Notes under the pieces: generated by a model
What the model was told of the DNA's origin: nothing
The model's input: only the letters and a program-made list of their open reading frames with translations
Database searches by the model: none
Translations under genes and position numbers: made by a program
Shown: positions 12,899-24,326 of the stretch, in pieces
Position numbering within the stretch: the first letter of the stretch is position 1
How the letters are laid out: every line of letters starts with the position of its first letter
NCBI GenBank assembly: GCA_037176885.1
Contig: JAWWNJ010000039.1
Span: 496,001-560,000, forward strand
Direction of reading: 5' to 3'
DNA: 64,000 nucleotides
DNA from: Favolaschia claudopus
Taxonomy: Eukaryota; Basidiomycota; Agaricomycetes; Agaricales; Mycenaceae

Positions 12899-13163
12899 GG
12901 TCGCTGCTGTAGACGTCGACCAAGACGTTCCGGATTGACAGCGTTTGGAACGTGACTTTACGCGGTCACACTGCTCAATGCTTTCTTCCCCTTCCACCAT
13001 CCACCCGTTTGGGCTTGAGCAGGGTCACCTCGCCATTCGTTCATTGCATATCGTTTGATTCCTATTCGACGCGGTTATAGAGAACGCGGCTTCATGCGAA
13101 CTGTTCCTGCTTTCACAGAGAGCGAATATTGCGCAATTAACACCTAGATGGCGACACCACGGG

Positions 13164-13170
13164 CTATAAA
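13164..13170 (+). promoter_or_regulatory. TATA-like element of the MFS transporter gene
   Basis: ctataaa (in ggctataaattg) lies 46 bp upstream of the ATG at 13216, within the 317 bp divergent region shared with the V-ATPase subunit d gene. Confidence 0.45.
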
Positions 13171-13215
13171 TTGAGCGCGTCCATTGGCACTAACACTCAC
13201 CTCGGTGCAGAAGCC

Positions 13216-15721
13216 ATGTCTACATCTCACGATGAGAAGCACGCGTCTGAGTCTCAGGAGGTTCTGGATTCATTCGATTCTCTTCAGGACAAACAACTGC
13301 TCAGGAAACTAGATCTTCGGTACAAATTCCGAAGCTACAGGGAGCCATAATAAACCGATTGTCAACGCAGATTGCTTCCGATTTTGACGCTGCTCTATTT
13401 GCTGAGCTTTTTGGATCGGTCTGAACGCATCATTTCTCGCATGTTCCTTGTTAACCATATCACGAATTGGTTCCAGGACCAACATTGGCAACGCAAAGTG
13501 AGACGCTCGTGGCTACCATTGACTGATTCTCAATCTCTCTGGCAAGGATTATAGGTCTTACGACGGTGAGTATGCATAGGACAGACTATCACCTCTCTCA
13601 ACTTTGGTATAAAGGATTTGCATGTCGCACCACCCCAGTACAATACGGCGCTTGCTCTCTACTTTGTCGCCTATGTTATATTCGAAGTTCCTGCAAACGT
13701 GAGCTTTCGGTCACAGTCAGTTTCTTCATGTCTAACTCAACCCAGATCATGTACGAAGTCGTAGCCTGTTCTCTATCGCTCTAACGGCACTCTCAGTTTG
13801 AAGAGATTTGACCCTCAACTCTGGCTGCCCACTCTCACTCTGGTTTGGGGCATTGTAAGTATCTGCCAGGGTCTGGTCAGAAATCAAGCCGGCCTGTTCG
13901 GAATTCGATTCTGTCAGTGTGCTTTCACGGTGTTCGTCGTCGCCCTCACCTCTCCCAAGTGCTAGGAGCGACCGAAGCAGGTGAAATATTCATTCATCGT
14001 CATCGTGGAATGACATTGAACCAATCTTTGGTATAGGCTTGTTTCCTGGCGTCATCTATGTGTTCTCCGTTTACTATCGCCGGTGCGTTCTTGGAACAAA
14101 TGTTTGGAATGGGTCATTAAATGAGAGACCACAGGCATGAGCGTAGTTGGCGTGTGGCAATCTTCTTCGGAGGTGCTGCGCTTGCCGGCGCTTTTGGAGG
14201 TAAGGTTTTTTCCGCCTCCATTTCAGCTTTGGGCCAATACGTCCAGGCATTCTCGCATTCGGTATAGGCAAAATGGACGGCGTGGGAGGGAGGAAAGGCT
14301 GGGAATGGTTTGTTGCACCCCTCTGGCTTTGCTTCATGTTCACTCACGCTCAACCATCAAAGGATATTTATATTGGAGGGTGTAAGAAGCTCTCTTGTCC
14401 TGATGCCCCACGTCGCTTAGAACTTCGAGCAGGTTCTCACCGTCGCCGTCTCATTGTTCGCGAGTCTTCATCAGCAACTTTGTTGTTCTGACGTTCTCCT
14501 GTTTCTAGGCTTGCTTACTTCGTTGTTCCCACCTGGTCACATAGGGCAACGTTCGTATGTAGATTGGTACTTCTTGAAATACCGATTCCGCAGCTGATCG
14601 ATTTTATCTTCGCAAGCTCACAGACTCCGAACGTGCTCGCCTGATAGCACGTTTAAAATATGATTCCGATGCTGCAGTAGAGGAGAAGTTTGAATGGTCT
14701 TACGTTCTTCAGGCGGTCAAGGATCACCTTGTTTGGGCGTACGCGTTGTTGTTCCATGGATTTGCCTTCGTCTTGTACTCGCTGAGTCTGTTCCTGGTAT
14801 GGCTGATTTCACTTTGCATGACGTCTGTTCCTCATGTGAATATGCATCTCAGCCGACCATCATTGCTGGTCTTGGATTTTCCAGTTGGCAGGCTCAGTTG
14901 TATGTAAATGCGCTGCCCTCTTCATTCATTCTTCAATATTTGTTTTTCAGATTGACCATTCCTCCGAACGCACTAGCAAGCTTGTCAATCTGGTTCACGG
15001 TTTGGTTGTCGTCGCGTTATAATCTTCGGGCCCCTTTCATCATTGGAGCGGCTTTTATCGCGATATTGGGTAACTCTTCAGGGCACCGTCAGTCCTCGCG
15101 TTTCCCTGATGTACTTTGCAAGGCTACATCATCCTGCTTGCTGGTCCCACCCGTGAGTATCTTCCGCGCTCCAAAAATTGTCCACTGAAGCGCTTTGCAC
15201 AGCTGGTGCTCAATATGTGGGGGTACACTTCGCCGCCGCGGGTGTATACACAGGGAATGCGTTGCTATTGAGGTTGGTATCGTATCTTGTTCACGAAGTC
15301 CTGCCTTGACGCCGCGGCCATACAGTTGGCCTGGAGAAAACGTGTCCGGCCAGACTAAAAGAGCAATTGCCGTGGCCATGCAGATCACCATCGGAGACCT
15401 GGGCGCGATTGCAGGGTGATTCGCCAAACTTCGTTTCAACAGCAGAGAAACTTAATCCTTGGACACAGGGTGCTCATTTATCGGCCAGAATTTTCTGCCC
15501 ACCGATTCCGCAAACCACATATTATAGCGATCGGTTATATCAGCTTTGCCGTCGCTGTTACCATCTATCTATGGGTATCCATGTCTCGGGAGAACAAACG
15601 CAGGGACCTTCTCGTTGCGGACCAGGCAGGAAGTGAAAAAAGGAGCCCCGATACCGCTGAAGATGAGGCTGAAGAACGGAAGTTGGGAGATCGCAGCGTC
15701 AAATACAGATATGTCCTTTAG
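13216..15721 (+). CDS. Major facilitator superfamily transporter, DAL5/allantoate-permease type
   Basis: Members of this anion:cation symporter family import small organic anions such as allantoate, nicotinate, pantothenate or biotin; the substrate here is unknown. Twelve membrane helices can be followed over about ten small exons: LLPILTLLYLLSFLDRTNIG, TALALYFVAYVIFEVPAN, LGATEAGLFPGVIYVFSVYY, FFGGAALAGAFGGILAFGIG, then WAYALLFHGFAFVLYSLSLF, LASLSIWFTVWLSSRYNLRA, FIIGAAFIAILGYIILLAG and HIIAIGYISFAVAVTIYLWV. The loop FLDRTNIGNAK and the GATEAGLFPG segment are family hallmarks. The C-terminus is an acidic cytoplasmic tail ending KYRYVL. The reading is open once introns are removed, including a 5 nt microexon at 13746-13750. 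Confidence 0.85.
13746..13750 (+). other. 5-nt microexon (ATCAT) in the MFS gene
   Basis: The flanking introns are 13699-13745 (47 nt, GT..AG) and 13751-13796 (46 nt, GT..AG). Including the 5 nt restores frame from FEVPAN into LKRFDPQLWLP, giving PANIILKRF, the expected helix boundary of DAL5-family transporters. Skipping it shifts the frame. Confidence 0.65.
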
Positions 15722-15932
15722 TACTCCTTTTCGAAGTAACTTAGATTCTAGCCTGCATACTTTTATCGCCACTTCTTTCTCGCTCATTTGTTTCCTTGTG
15801 GGTCCCTCCCTAAAGATAGTGGCTGTGCTCATTTAGATCCCGTGGCGTGATCGGGCCGATATCTAGCCGAGGCCAAACGACTTACGCGTACGATAGCGTA
15901 CGATCAACTCCCTTACAACCATTTACGACGAT

Positions 15933-16723
15933 ATGGCCAATCCAGCAGACAATGCACGCACCCTCATACTTCAGAAGGAAGGCATAGAATCTCAGCTCCA
16001 AGTACAAGCAGGGATTCTATCGAACAATGGGTCTACAATGGATTCCCCCTTGATTGACGCCGAGGGCTTTCCTCGCGCCGACATCGATATATACGCCGTG
16101 AATAGCACGTCCTTATCGTAGGAGGAGGTCATTCAACCCAGTGCATAGGTTCGGAATGCGCGGATTCGAATAATTGAGCTTCGAAATGACTTGGCTGCGG
16201 TGACAAAACTCATTGTCGGTCGCTCTACAATCTGTGTATGACCCAGCGTTGGCGCCTCCTGACGCTCCGAACGGGACGTCAGAGGGCAAGCCGTTTGCCA
16301 AAGTGGACGGGGTCTCTCCCGGAAGTCCTGCAGCAGAAGCTGTGCGTCCTCCGGCTTTCAGAATAACGATTGTGCTTAAACCCATGCAGGGTCTGCAACG
16401 CGATGACTTAGTAGTCAAGTTCGGGTCGCTGACGCAGCAGTCGTTTTCCTCGTCGTCTTTGAAACCTTTGGTGGATGTGGTTTCAGCGCACGAGAATGTA
16501 TGTCCGAAGTCCTTCCAGTCCTCCCGTGTTTCTAGCCCTGACGGGTTGTATAGCGGTCCATGCCTCTAAAAGTCCTTCGCTCGAATGAAATCGTATACCT
16601 GAGTCTAACACCCAAAGCATGGGGCGGCCGTGGACTGTTAGGGTGCGTAATATGCCACACTTGGGTTTGCACGTCATGAATGGTGATTTTAGGTGTCATA
16701 TTGTGCCTTTCTCATCCTCATGA
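15933..16723 (+). CDS. NAS2: 26S proteasome assembly chaperone (PDZ protein, Nas2/PSMD9 type)
   Basis: Nas2/p27 binds the Rpt5 tail during assembly of the proteasome base. The N-terminal helical part (LILQKEGIESQLQVQAGIL, then MDSPLIDAEGFPRADIDIY) matches the family's first domain. A PDZ-like domain follows (PFAKVDGVSPGSPAAEAGLQ, RDDLVVKFGSLT). The C-terminus becomes GGRGLLGCHIVPFSSS only if an intron ending at 16692 is removed; GLLGC is the conserved end of the family. Start at the ATG 15933; stop at 16721-16723. Four introns. Size of about 220 residues is normal. Confidence 0.9.
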
Positions 16724-17208
16724 TGAGCAAAACCAGGGGAATACGTGTAGAATGTAGCAATCAAGGGTCTCATTCATATAGCGAACGTGCAGTCGTCGCG
16801 CACGGTCGCCTATTGTAGCTGCCTTGGCTCGCACTGCGAATTGACGGAATATGTCATCGGCGAAGTCGCGCCGAATACTAGTAGTCCCTAACAGGTCTTC
16901 GTAGATTGCTGTGGCTTCTTGGGCTCGTTATCTTGCTTCGCGAAGACAGTATCCTGGACGCGGCTAAGCGGCGGCTCACCGATACATACCACAAATAATT
17001 GACAAAGAGATGTGAGACAATGAGATGTGGAACAGTCCGACTCAAGATCAGCGAGTCATGCGGATATCAACTAGCTGAGGCTGGCTGTCCAAATTAGGAC
17101 ACGGTATAAAGGGAAGATAACGCTGCTCCTCTTGGCCCCACAACACTACAACCTAACCTGCAACCTCATACCCTGTCTTTTTGCCCCCACTGCACCTTCG
17201 AGCCTAAC
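16724..17208. other. Intergenic region
   Basis: About 485 bp without a recognisable gene between NAS2 and the next small gene. It contains a TATA-like tataaa at 17105-17110, about 100 bp before the next ATG. Confidence 0.5.
17105..17110 (+). promoter_or_regulatory. TATA-like element
   Basis: tataaa in acggtataaaggg, 99 bp upstream of the ATG at 17209. The distance allows a short 5' leader. Confidence 0.35.
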
Positions 17209-17881
17209 ATGTCCTCGACTACCAGCCCTTCCGCGTCCCTCTCGACCGCAGCAGCAACTCCTGTCAACAAAGTTGACGCTGTCGCTGATAAGGACGCGTC
17301 GCTGGTGGTGTCTACGCCATCCCTCCCGAGTCCGAAGGATGTGCGGGCATTCGAGCATGACAGGCAGCGGGTGAAGAAGGCGGCGGACTGGGTCCAGACG
17401 AAGAAGCGGAAGGAACGGGGCAGGTGGGCCACTCTCGCGAAGGGAGAGTTCTATAATTCATCGAGGAGAAACTCCACTCCTGCCATATCGGAGAAGCAGA
17501 AGCGCTTGAGCGCGGAGGAGGTGGATCCCCTCGACGCCCCACTGGCGGATAGTGGTCGCGACACCGTCGGCGTCGCGTCATACCGCGCCACACAGCCATC
17601 GGAGGTGAAGCTTGGGGACCTGATCACCTTTAGGAAACCCCGCAAGGCCCGTGGTACGCCCGTCGCGCCGCGCCACAGTTTCCGGTGTGCTAATTCACTC
17701 TTGCACAGATGGCGACTTTGTCGTAATCCCTCATCATTCGGTCATTGTCCTTGACGATATTACCTCGCATGATCTCTTGGCCGACGAACCTTGGGATCTT
17801 CTCGACGACGAAGAGGCAACTGCCACCACTCCGACCAAGGCCCTGTCATACGCTGAAATCCTGACCGCCCACACCAAATAA
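17209..17881 (+). CDS. Small conserved-looking protein of unknown function
   Basis: Two exons, 17209-17653 and 17709-17881, separated by a 55 bp GT-AG intron, give 205 residues; the join yields KPRKARDGDFVVIP without a frame break. The N-terminal 45 residues are Ser/Ala-rich and probably disordered. A basic helical stretch follows (DVRAFEHDRQRVKKAADWVQ, then KKRKERGRWATL). A compact middle part reads EVKLGDLITFRKPRKAR, and the tail is acidic (SHDLLADEPWDLLDDEE). The segment KLGDLITFR...DGDFVVIPHHSVIVLDD could be a small beta-barrel. I do not recognise a family. Clean splicing and good codon usage support a real gene. Confidence 0.6.
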
Positions 17882-18223
17882 TGTAAACCAGAACTAATTG
17901 TGAAGGAATTCGACTTCGACTCACCTCATTCCCCAACATTCGCTCAACCATTAAACACACATTATCTTTATCAACCACGGACGGATCCTAGAATGTAACA
18001 ATTTTGAATTTGTTGTACCACCACCACCCTACGTCACCATGTATGCCCTTCTTGTTCATAAGGGGTTCGGTATGGTTCATGACGAATATATGATTATGAT
18101 TATGAGACGATGTTGGCGGAATTTGGGGCAACGAGGATTGAGACGGATGAATGGGACACACCGTACGGTCATCAGGTTGCTATATCGCGGCACGAAGCAT
18201 TGGTATGAGTCAATTGCAGCACT
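17882..18223. other. Intergenic region between convergent genes
   Basis: About 340 bp separating the 3' ends of the small unknown gene (+) and the GH47 gene (-). AT-rich, as expected for two 3' untranslated regions; no gene seen. Confidence 0.5.
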
Positions 18224-20887
18224 CTACGACAGTAGGTCGGGTGGTGTATCGAATATAGGTAACGGATGAGCCTGAGGAGGCATGAGCAGAGCGAAGAGAC
18301 ATTGGCACAACGTTTCCTACCTCAGTGTTAAATACATATTCTGCAGCAAATTCGAGCATCAGAAACAATACTCTCGGGTAGAGGGAATACTCACTATCCA
18401 GTGGCACAACGCTCGCATCCGTAAAAATGAGATAAAGATACTTCAAAGTCTCGCTCTGTGCGCCGTCTTAGCAAACAAACGGCAGGCAGAACGCCAGCGA
18501 TAAAAACGCACTAGCATAAATGTTTCCATTTTGTCCTCTTTCTGTGAGGGCACTTCGTCGACATTGATAATAGTCGCATATCCACCAGTCTCGACACGAC
18601 AGTGCAGTTCGATTGCTTCAAATATTTCCCAGGCCCAGTAACGGTACTTTTCGTTACCAGTGAGGCGGTAAGCGATGAAGAGAGACTCCACCGTCTCAGG
18701 ACTGCAGCGACGAGTGTTAATACACGGGAACATTGAGCAATCGTGTGCATACCGAAGCATATAGCGTGAGTCATACGGAGGCAGCTCGCCCGGCTTTATA
18801 CTGTGCCGTTCATGCGATGAGAATAAATCGCGTAAATTTGAGACATTTGCTCACTGTGCTCCTTTGATATACCAGTCGCTGGGATACATGGCATCATCCC
18901 CCATACCGTCGCTGGCGATGCGGAAATGGGCAATTTCCGGTGCAAGACCACTGAAAGTTGAACTCAACAACCATGCATTGCGAATGTTTTCGGAAGAAAC
19001 GCACGTAGAGGTGCTATGCGTGTCCATGCAGGTTTTTATCAGATCGTTACCCGTCTTCCAATCGCGCTGCCCGGCCTCCGAAAGTTCTTCGGGTCGGGGA
19101 GGGATAGAGACTGGGCGAACTAGTGCACCCGCAGTCGTAGCACCGAGAAGAAGTGAGCCACCGAAGAAGCAGACGAGGTGGTCTTGCTTTGGGGTCAATC
19201 GCCACGTACTATGAAGGTCATGTTGGGAATATCAGGGGGTTATCTTCCAAAATACGCTCACGTTCTACCATCAGGAGCTGCTTCTGGGACTAGCTCGGAT
19301 GTATACACCATGTTTGAGTTGACACTCTTTTTTATGAGATGCTTATGCACAGCAGTCATGGCATCGCTGTACATCTGGAGGCCAAAATTAGCGCATGTTA
19401 ATCGAGTTTGCAGCCACTCACGTTACGATAAAAGTCCTCTGTATGATTCTGGTTCAATGTCAATCATCAGAAAGGAAGGGATAGGAATAGGGCGAAGGTC
19501 GAAGTTACAGTCTGAATATATTGCTTTCTGTTGGGGGGGTTAGCAACTGGCGGGAAATAGAACAGAGATTTTGTCGTACAAAAGATATTCGTAATAACTG
19601 TCAGCTCGCGATCCTAGGCGCATGGCCGACAAAACAAATTCACCGGTCTGCCAACTGAACAGCATCAAATATGGAAAGACAAGAAAAAGTGAAACGAACT
19701 TGAGGAAGATGGAAGCTAGACCATGAGGCAGTAAGGAGCTTTTGAGGCGACGCATCACCTTCACACTAGCTGAGCGACAAGGAAAGGAACATTGAGCGGG
19801 TGAACTCACTGCTTCTCCCTTCTCCCAATATATTGAATTGCCGGTGAGGACGCTCAGATATCGCAGCTCCAGCTGCAGAGTTGCTACTTCAGCACTGCTA
19901 ACAAACTCGGGCCAATTTGGGTCAATTGCGCCTTCCCGAAGAGCCAGGTTAATGTTTGTTAGGGGGAGTCCTGAAGGAGTGTTGAAAACGGGAATCATTC
20001 GATCCGCAAGCTCGACGGCTTTCTCGAGATAAACAGTATCGTTCCCGGACAGATGGTAGGCAGATAGAAGACCACCTAGGACTCGTATAGTTGTCTGTAC
20101 AAAGTATTGAACAAAACCCACAACGGGTGAAAAAGGTTGGAATCACCTCGAAAGTATTGAAGGTAGCATTTCGGTCAAATGACATTTTGGTCGCGACCCA
20201 TTCTCGTGCACGCGAATATTCCTGATGAAGCCCCATCAACAACATTGTGTCGATGGAATCGACAACAGTGTAACCTATGCCCCCAGCGGCGGTGAGATTG
20301 GTTCCTTGGTGGCTGATTGGATGATACTCGTCATCGCCCATGGCGTCCCGCTCTGAGGAAATATAAGGAGTGTGATTTATTCATGGAAGAGCTGCGCACC
20401 ATATGCCGACCAAGCATGCTAGCGATTCATGTGGCGGTCAGACCCAGACAGAGAGGTCGCGTGCATATCATACCTGGAAGGCACGCACAACTGCGTCCCG
20501 CTTCATTGTATCCGCAGTGATTTCCACAGAGATAGCGGGCCCTTTGACGACCCTTGACATCTCAACATCCGAAAGACCCATGTAAGATTGGAAAGCATCG
20601 ATAAATATTTGGGGGTACTTGGAAAGGTTATTAAATTTGGCGTACATCGATGACCTGTGAGGGAACTCACAAGGTAATATGTGACAGCCAACGCTAACAG
20701 GATCGGGGGTAAAAGGAATGTGGCATACTTTCCAAAGTCGATGTCGAATTCAGGAGGCTACATCCTTGTCAACTAAAATCAAGGCGGAAGCCAAAGCGCG
20801 AAGCCTGACAGTTTCTTGTTCATCTACGCGAGAGTCTTTCGCATTTTTCGGCGTCTTCTTGCGCTGACGCAGTTTAGAGCCACTCAT
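18224..20887 (-). CDS. GH47 alpha-1,2-mannosidase, type II membrane protein (ER/Golgi)
   Basis: GH47 enzymes trim alpha-1,2-mannose from N-glycans in the ER or Golgi. The ATG at 20887 gives a short basic cytosolic tail (MSGSKLRQRKKTPKN), then after an intron one membrane anchor (YATFLLPPILLALAVTYYL), as expected for the type II form. The catalytic domain starts with KRDAVVRAFQHAWSAYERDAMGDD, TAAGGIGYTVVDSIDTMLLM and STFEV-like steps. It continues with TIRVLGGLLSAYHLSGNDTV, ETVESLFIAYRLTGNEKY and YVFNTEAHPLPIF, the classic C-terminal motif that appears only after removing the last intron. Stop at 18226-18224. It has more than ten introns and one 19 nt exon (20400-20418). Confidence 0.92.
20400..20418 (-). 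other. 19-nt mini-exon in the GH47 gene
   Basis: The exon reads CATGCTTGGTCGGCATATG and encodes HAWSAY plus one base. It lies between GT-AG introns 20419-20473 and 20353-20399. Its inclusion restores the conserved AFQHAWSAYERDAMGDDE stretch. Confidence 0.7.
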
Positions 20888-21063
20888 AAATACTACGGGC
20901 GGGAAGTTTCGTGCGTCGTTGAGCGTCGTATAGACCGACGTACTTAGCAGAGAGAAAGTAAATTATTGCTGACTAAGCTTCAGTGTTCGGCTATACTGTA
21001 TCGGCCCGAGCGTTCAGCTCTGTCTTGAACGTTGAGCTCGCTGCTGAAGACCTTGGCTTTGTA

Positions 21064-21954
21064 ATGGCAGCATGTTTGCGGTTCACTCGACGTGTCTGGA
21101 AATCGTTTTTGGACAATAAAGGTGCGCTCTGGAACCGCGCAATAGCGAGCGAATGAAGCATCTATGAAAAGGACATGATACATGTTTTTCGAATGTTGCT
21201 GCCAATTTAGTTGGCTCAAATTTCCATTGAATTCGTCTTTTGTAGCTTCAGTTGCATAAGGCAACTCCAGGATCGGTCACTGCATCTCTGAAAGTTGAGC
21301 CCCACAATCTGAACAGAGTCGGGGTGCGTGTTTATTTCTACCATGTCCGCAAAGCATCGGACAAAGTACCTGAGCTTCCCTTTCGCTTTCCAGACAGGTA
21401 TTGTACACATTCCCTCCCGGTAGCCATAATATCTGGTGAATTGTTTTCTAGTTCACGGCGGTCTCATACTGTCTATCACGGACACAATGGGATCCCTCGC
21501 TGTGGCCAGCAAAGGCCAATACATGGTGAAACTTGTCAGCCATTGCTCTAGATTGTCAACTCAAAATTGATTTCAAAGACTGGTGTCTCTACCGACATTG
21601 GGACCTCTTTTGTTCGCCCCGTTAGTGTGTTTCTAGTTCGTATTAAAATCCTTCCATGAATTGAGTGAACGGAGTCTAGTCTGGACGAGTGGGAGACACG
21701 CTGCACGTCAAGGCTGAATTAATCGGAATGGTACCATCTTCTTAGCCTCGACTGAAAATATAATGAAAAGACCACAAGGGCAAATCGCTTGCGTACACAC
21801 GCGTGGAATTCACCAATCCTGAGGGTTCCCTCTTGGCTTACGGGCGTGAGTTCGATTCCTGAGCAGTTGAACTGGTGTCGTCGATCACTCAACGGCTACA
21901 GATCACACGAAATACATCGGAAAATCCTCCACGGATCCGGTCTGCTTTCACTGA
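21064..21954 (+). CDS. Hotdog-fold acyl-CoA thioesterase, ACOT13/PaaI-like
   Basis: Hotdog thioesterases of this type hydrolyse acyl-CoA. The gene is hidden by about eight tiny exons and no open frame shows it whole. Spliced by eye it reads QLHKATPGSVTASLKVEPHN, then NRVGTVHGGLILSITDTMGS, ASKGQYMTGVSTDIGTSFV, GRVGDTLHVKAELIGMGKS, AYTRVEFTNPEGSLLAYGHH and finally TKYIGKSS before a TGA at 21952-21954. The HGG-(x)n-D-T-MGSLA motif and the AYGHHTKYIGK end are diagnostic of the ACOT13 group. The core needs a 4 nt microexon (21394-21397). The first exons (ATG at 21064, MAACLRFTRRVWKSFLDNK) are the weakest part. It is flanked by GH47 (-) and a P450 (-). Confidence 0.75.
21394..21397 (+). other. 4-nt microexon (ACAG) in the thioesterase gene
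   Basis: Flanked by introns 21324-21393 (70 nt) and 21398-21451 (54 nt), both GT-AG. With it, the codons read through NRVG-T-VHGG, exactly the family's catalytic loop. Without it the frame breaks before VHGG. Confidence 0.55.
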
Positions 21955-22237
21955 AGCTGAGATTCGAGAGAAAACTCATCTCCTTTCGCAGCAAAATGTT
22001 AAATTTTCCGACGATGGCGAGGTCCTCACAGAAGGGAAAGACAGTCCGGACGTTAACTAGATTCAAACTGTGTTCCTTCGATCCACTCAGACGTATTGGG
22101 TCCGCGTATTGTCAGGAAGGCTGCTTTATGAGAACAAGTACATACATAGTACAAAGTGCGAAAGTAGTACATTGCAGAACCAAGTAGATTCCGATAACTA
22201 GGCGAGAACAAAAAACGTTGGTAGGCACTATCAGACT

Positions 22238-24326
22238 TTAATTCGCGGACTGTATCAAAAGTGCCGCTGTGTCGGAGCGAGGGACAACAGAGCACTGAAA
22301 GGAGCTTGGGTGACTATGGCTCAATATTAGTGCATCCGCCTTCAAGTTCCCACTTGCCACTTGGGCGACAGAAAGTCCCACCTTATCACGCTGTCGGAAT
22401 AAACCATATCAATTTCGATCTCATTGCCAGCAGGGTCTTTGGCCTTGGATATATTGAATGTTGCCAAAACAGAGCAGATGGCTGCCCAAACCGTCGTATC
22501 CCCATTGCGACGCCCTACACAAATTCGGCGGCCGAACCTCATTGCATACAGTGTAAGATTGAGCGCGTTGTAGAGGGAAATGCGACAAACCCAAATGCCA
22601 GGATAGTATCATCATTATTGAGCTTTCCATCTGCCGTAAAAAATCGATCAGGGTTAAAATCTTCAGGCTCTGTGTACACGGATTCATCCCGCGTCATGGC
22701 CCTTATCAACGAAGTTTAGGCGCGCGATAAGCCGAAATTTTCGAAGATGAAGTTGCGCACCATATATTGGCCATGACCGTCGTACCTGACTTGGTTGAGT
22801 GTCGAGGGAGACGAGTCTTTAGATGCTTACCTTTGGGTATATAGAAACCATTATAAATGTCGTCTGCGCTGGTTGCGTGTGGTACGCCAAGCGGGAGAGC
22901 TGGTCTCCAACGCATGAGCTCCCGATATACAGCCTCGACAAAAGGCAGTGAAGGACGGTCCTCGAACTGGGGCAGTCGACTGGAGCCGAGAACAGTATCC
23001 AGTTCTTCTTGTGCTCGCTGCTGCACGGCAGGATACTGTGCCATCGCGACAAAGAATGAAGCTAGGGTGGAGTGGGTCTTAAAACTTTCAGTTGAGCGAG
23101 TTCCAATGGTTTCTTTCGAGCACTTACAGTGTCTGAGCCGGCTGAGTGACACTTCATAAGGGCGTACGGAAATGAGCAACGAGAGGAATACCTGCGTAAG
23201 CTGTGGCAGCGGATTCCCGAATAGCGACCTCGTCTGGGCGGCCGCGACCTTGAAGCATTTTAGCAACAACAGAATTTGAATCCAGGCCGTCTCGCTGCTC
23301 ATGATGTTTAATTTGGCGACGTCTCGAGAATAGAAATCGAACCATGTTTTGCTTCGCGAAATTGAACTGAACTTGTTGCATTTCGTCGACGAGCTGACGG
23401 CAATCTATATACGGTGAAGCGATAGCAAGCGAGACTGATGAATTCTCCTCACCAGCTGCATAATTTTGAAAACCTGCTCCAGGGAACCATGATGGAACAT
23501 AACGCAGAATCGGGAAAGCATTGACAGCTACAGCCCCAGGGAAAAACGAGTCCCCGAGTTTTTTGACAGCTTTATCCGATAACTGAACGAATCTGTCATT
23601 GCTTGGCTTGACATTATATCCGTAGACGATCTTCATTATTGTTGCTGCACCAAACCTGGGAGACAGACAATTAACGCCGAACGAGAAAGTCCAAGTACAT
23701 CACGGAACGTTTTTATATGTTCTCGAAAATCCTGAGGATCCGATAGCAGTTGGCACAAGAGTTGGTGAATTTTGTTCATCTGGATGGGTTGGTAGGTGTG
23801 CACGATGTCTCGACGGAAGTGCTGTTGGAAAAGTCTTCGATGTGCTCGCCAACGATCGCCCATTTGCATGAGCCCAACATTGAAATCCCATCCCATCCTG
23901 CAGCGTGTGTTCAAAAGCCCTGACTGACCAATATTCAAATGCCTCACAGTTCGACCATGGTGGTCACGGGACGGTCCGAGTAAATGCCAGATCGTTTCTC
24001 GAACAGATCATTGGCAGTCCTGACCGAATTGACGATGACGATGTGCTGTCCCAGAGCACTAGCGTGTACGAGCTCCCCTTTCGAATTCGCAATTGAAGTG
24101 AATTAGCGGGTCTACAAATCAACTCACCGTAGCGCTGGCCCCATTCTGTGTACGTCAACCAGGGAAGTTTTTTGGGCAAATCGTAAAAATTCCCGACTGC
24201 AAAACGAGATGGAGGTCCGGGAGGGTAACGGGGAATCCGATTTCCCAGCCCAAAGACTTGGCGGAGAAACTTGAGCAACACAGCGTATACAACGAAGCAA
24301 CCCAAAATGCTCAGACTGTAAGTCAT
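22238..24326 (-). CDS. Cytochrome P450 monooxygenase, microsomal
   Basis: A membrane-anchored P450 of an Agaricomycete clan with unknown substrate. The ATG at 24326 opens an N-terminal anchor (MTYSLSILGCFVVYAVLLKF) and the proline hinge RYPPGPP. Then come GWDFNVGLMQMGDRWRAHRR (C-helix WxxxR), AYAG-SDTT (I-helix, split by an intron), EAVYRELMRWRP (ExxR) and EDFNPDRFF. The haem loop reads FGFGRRICVGR after an intron is removed, with the axial Cys present. The C-terminus, after a final intron, is SSFQCSVVPRSDTAALLIQ and stops at 22240-22238. More than ten introns. Motifs are complete, so it is probably functional. No biosynthetic gene cluster surrounds it. Confidence 0.88.

Noticed and set aside
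20980..21264. 95-codon minus-strand frame in the thioesterase 5' region
   Set aside because: It overlaps the plus-strand thioesterase exons, which have clear family motifs.
21875..22060. Plus-strand frame with a natural-looking acidic sequence
   Set aside because: It lies across an intron and the true last exon of the thioesterase, whose AYGHHTKYIGK end is in another frame.
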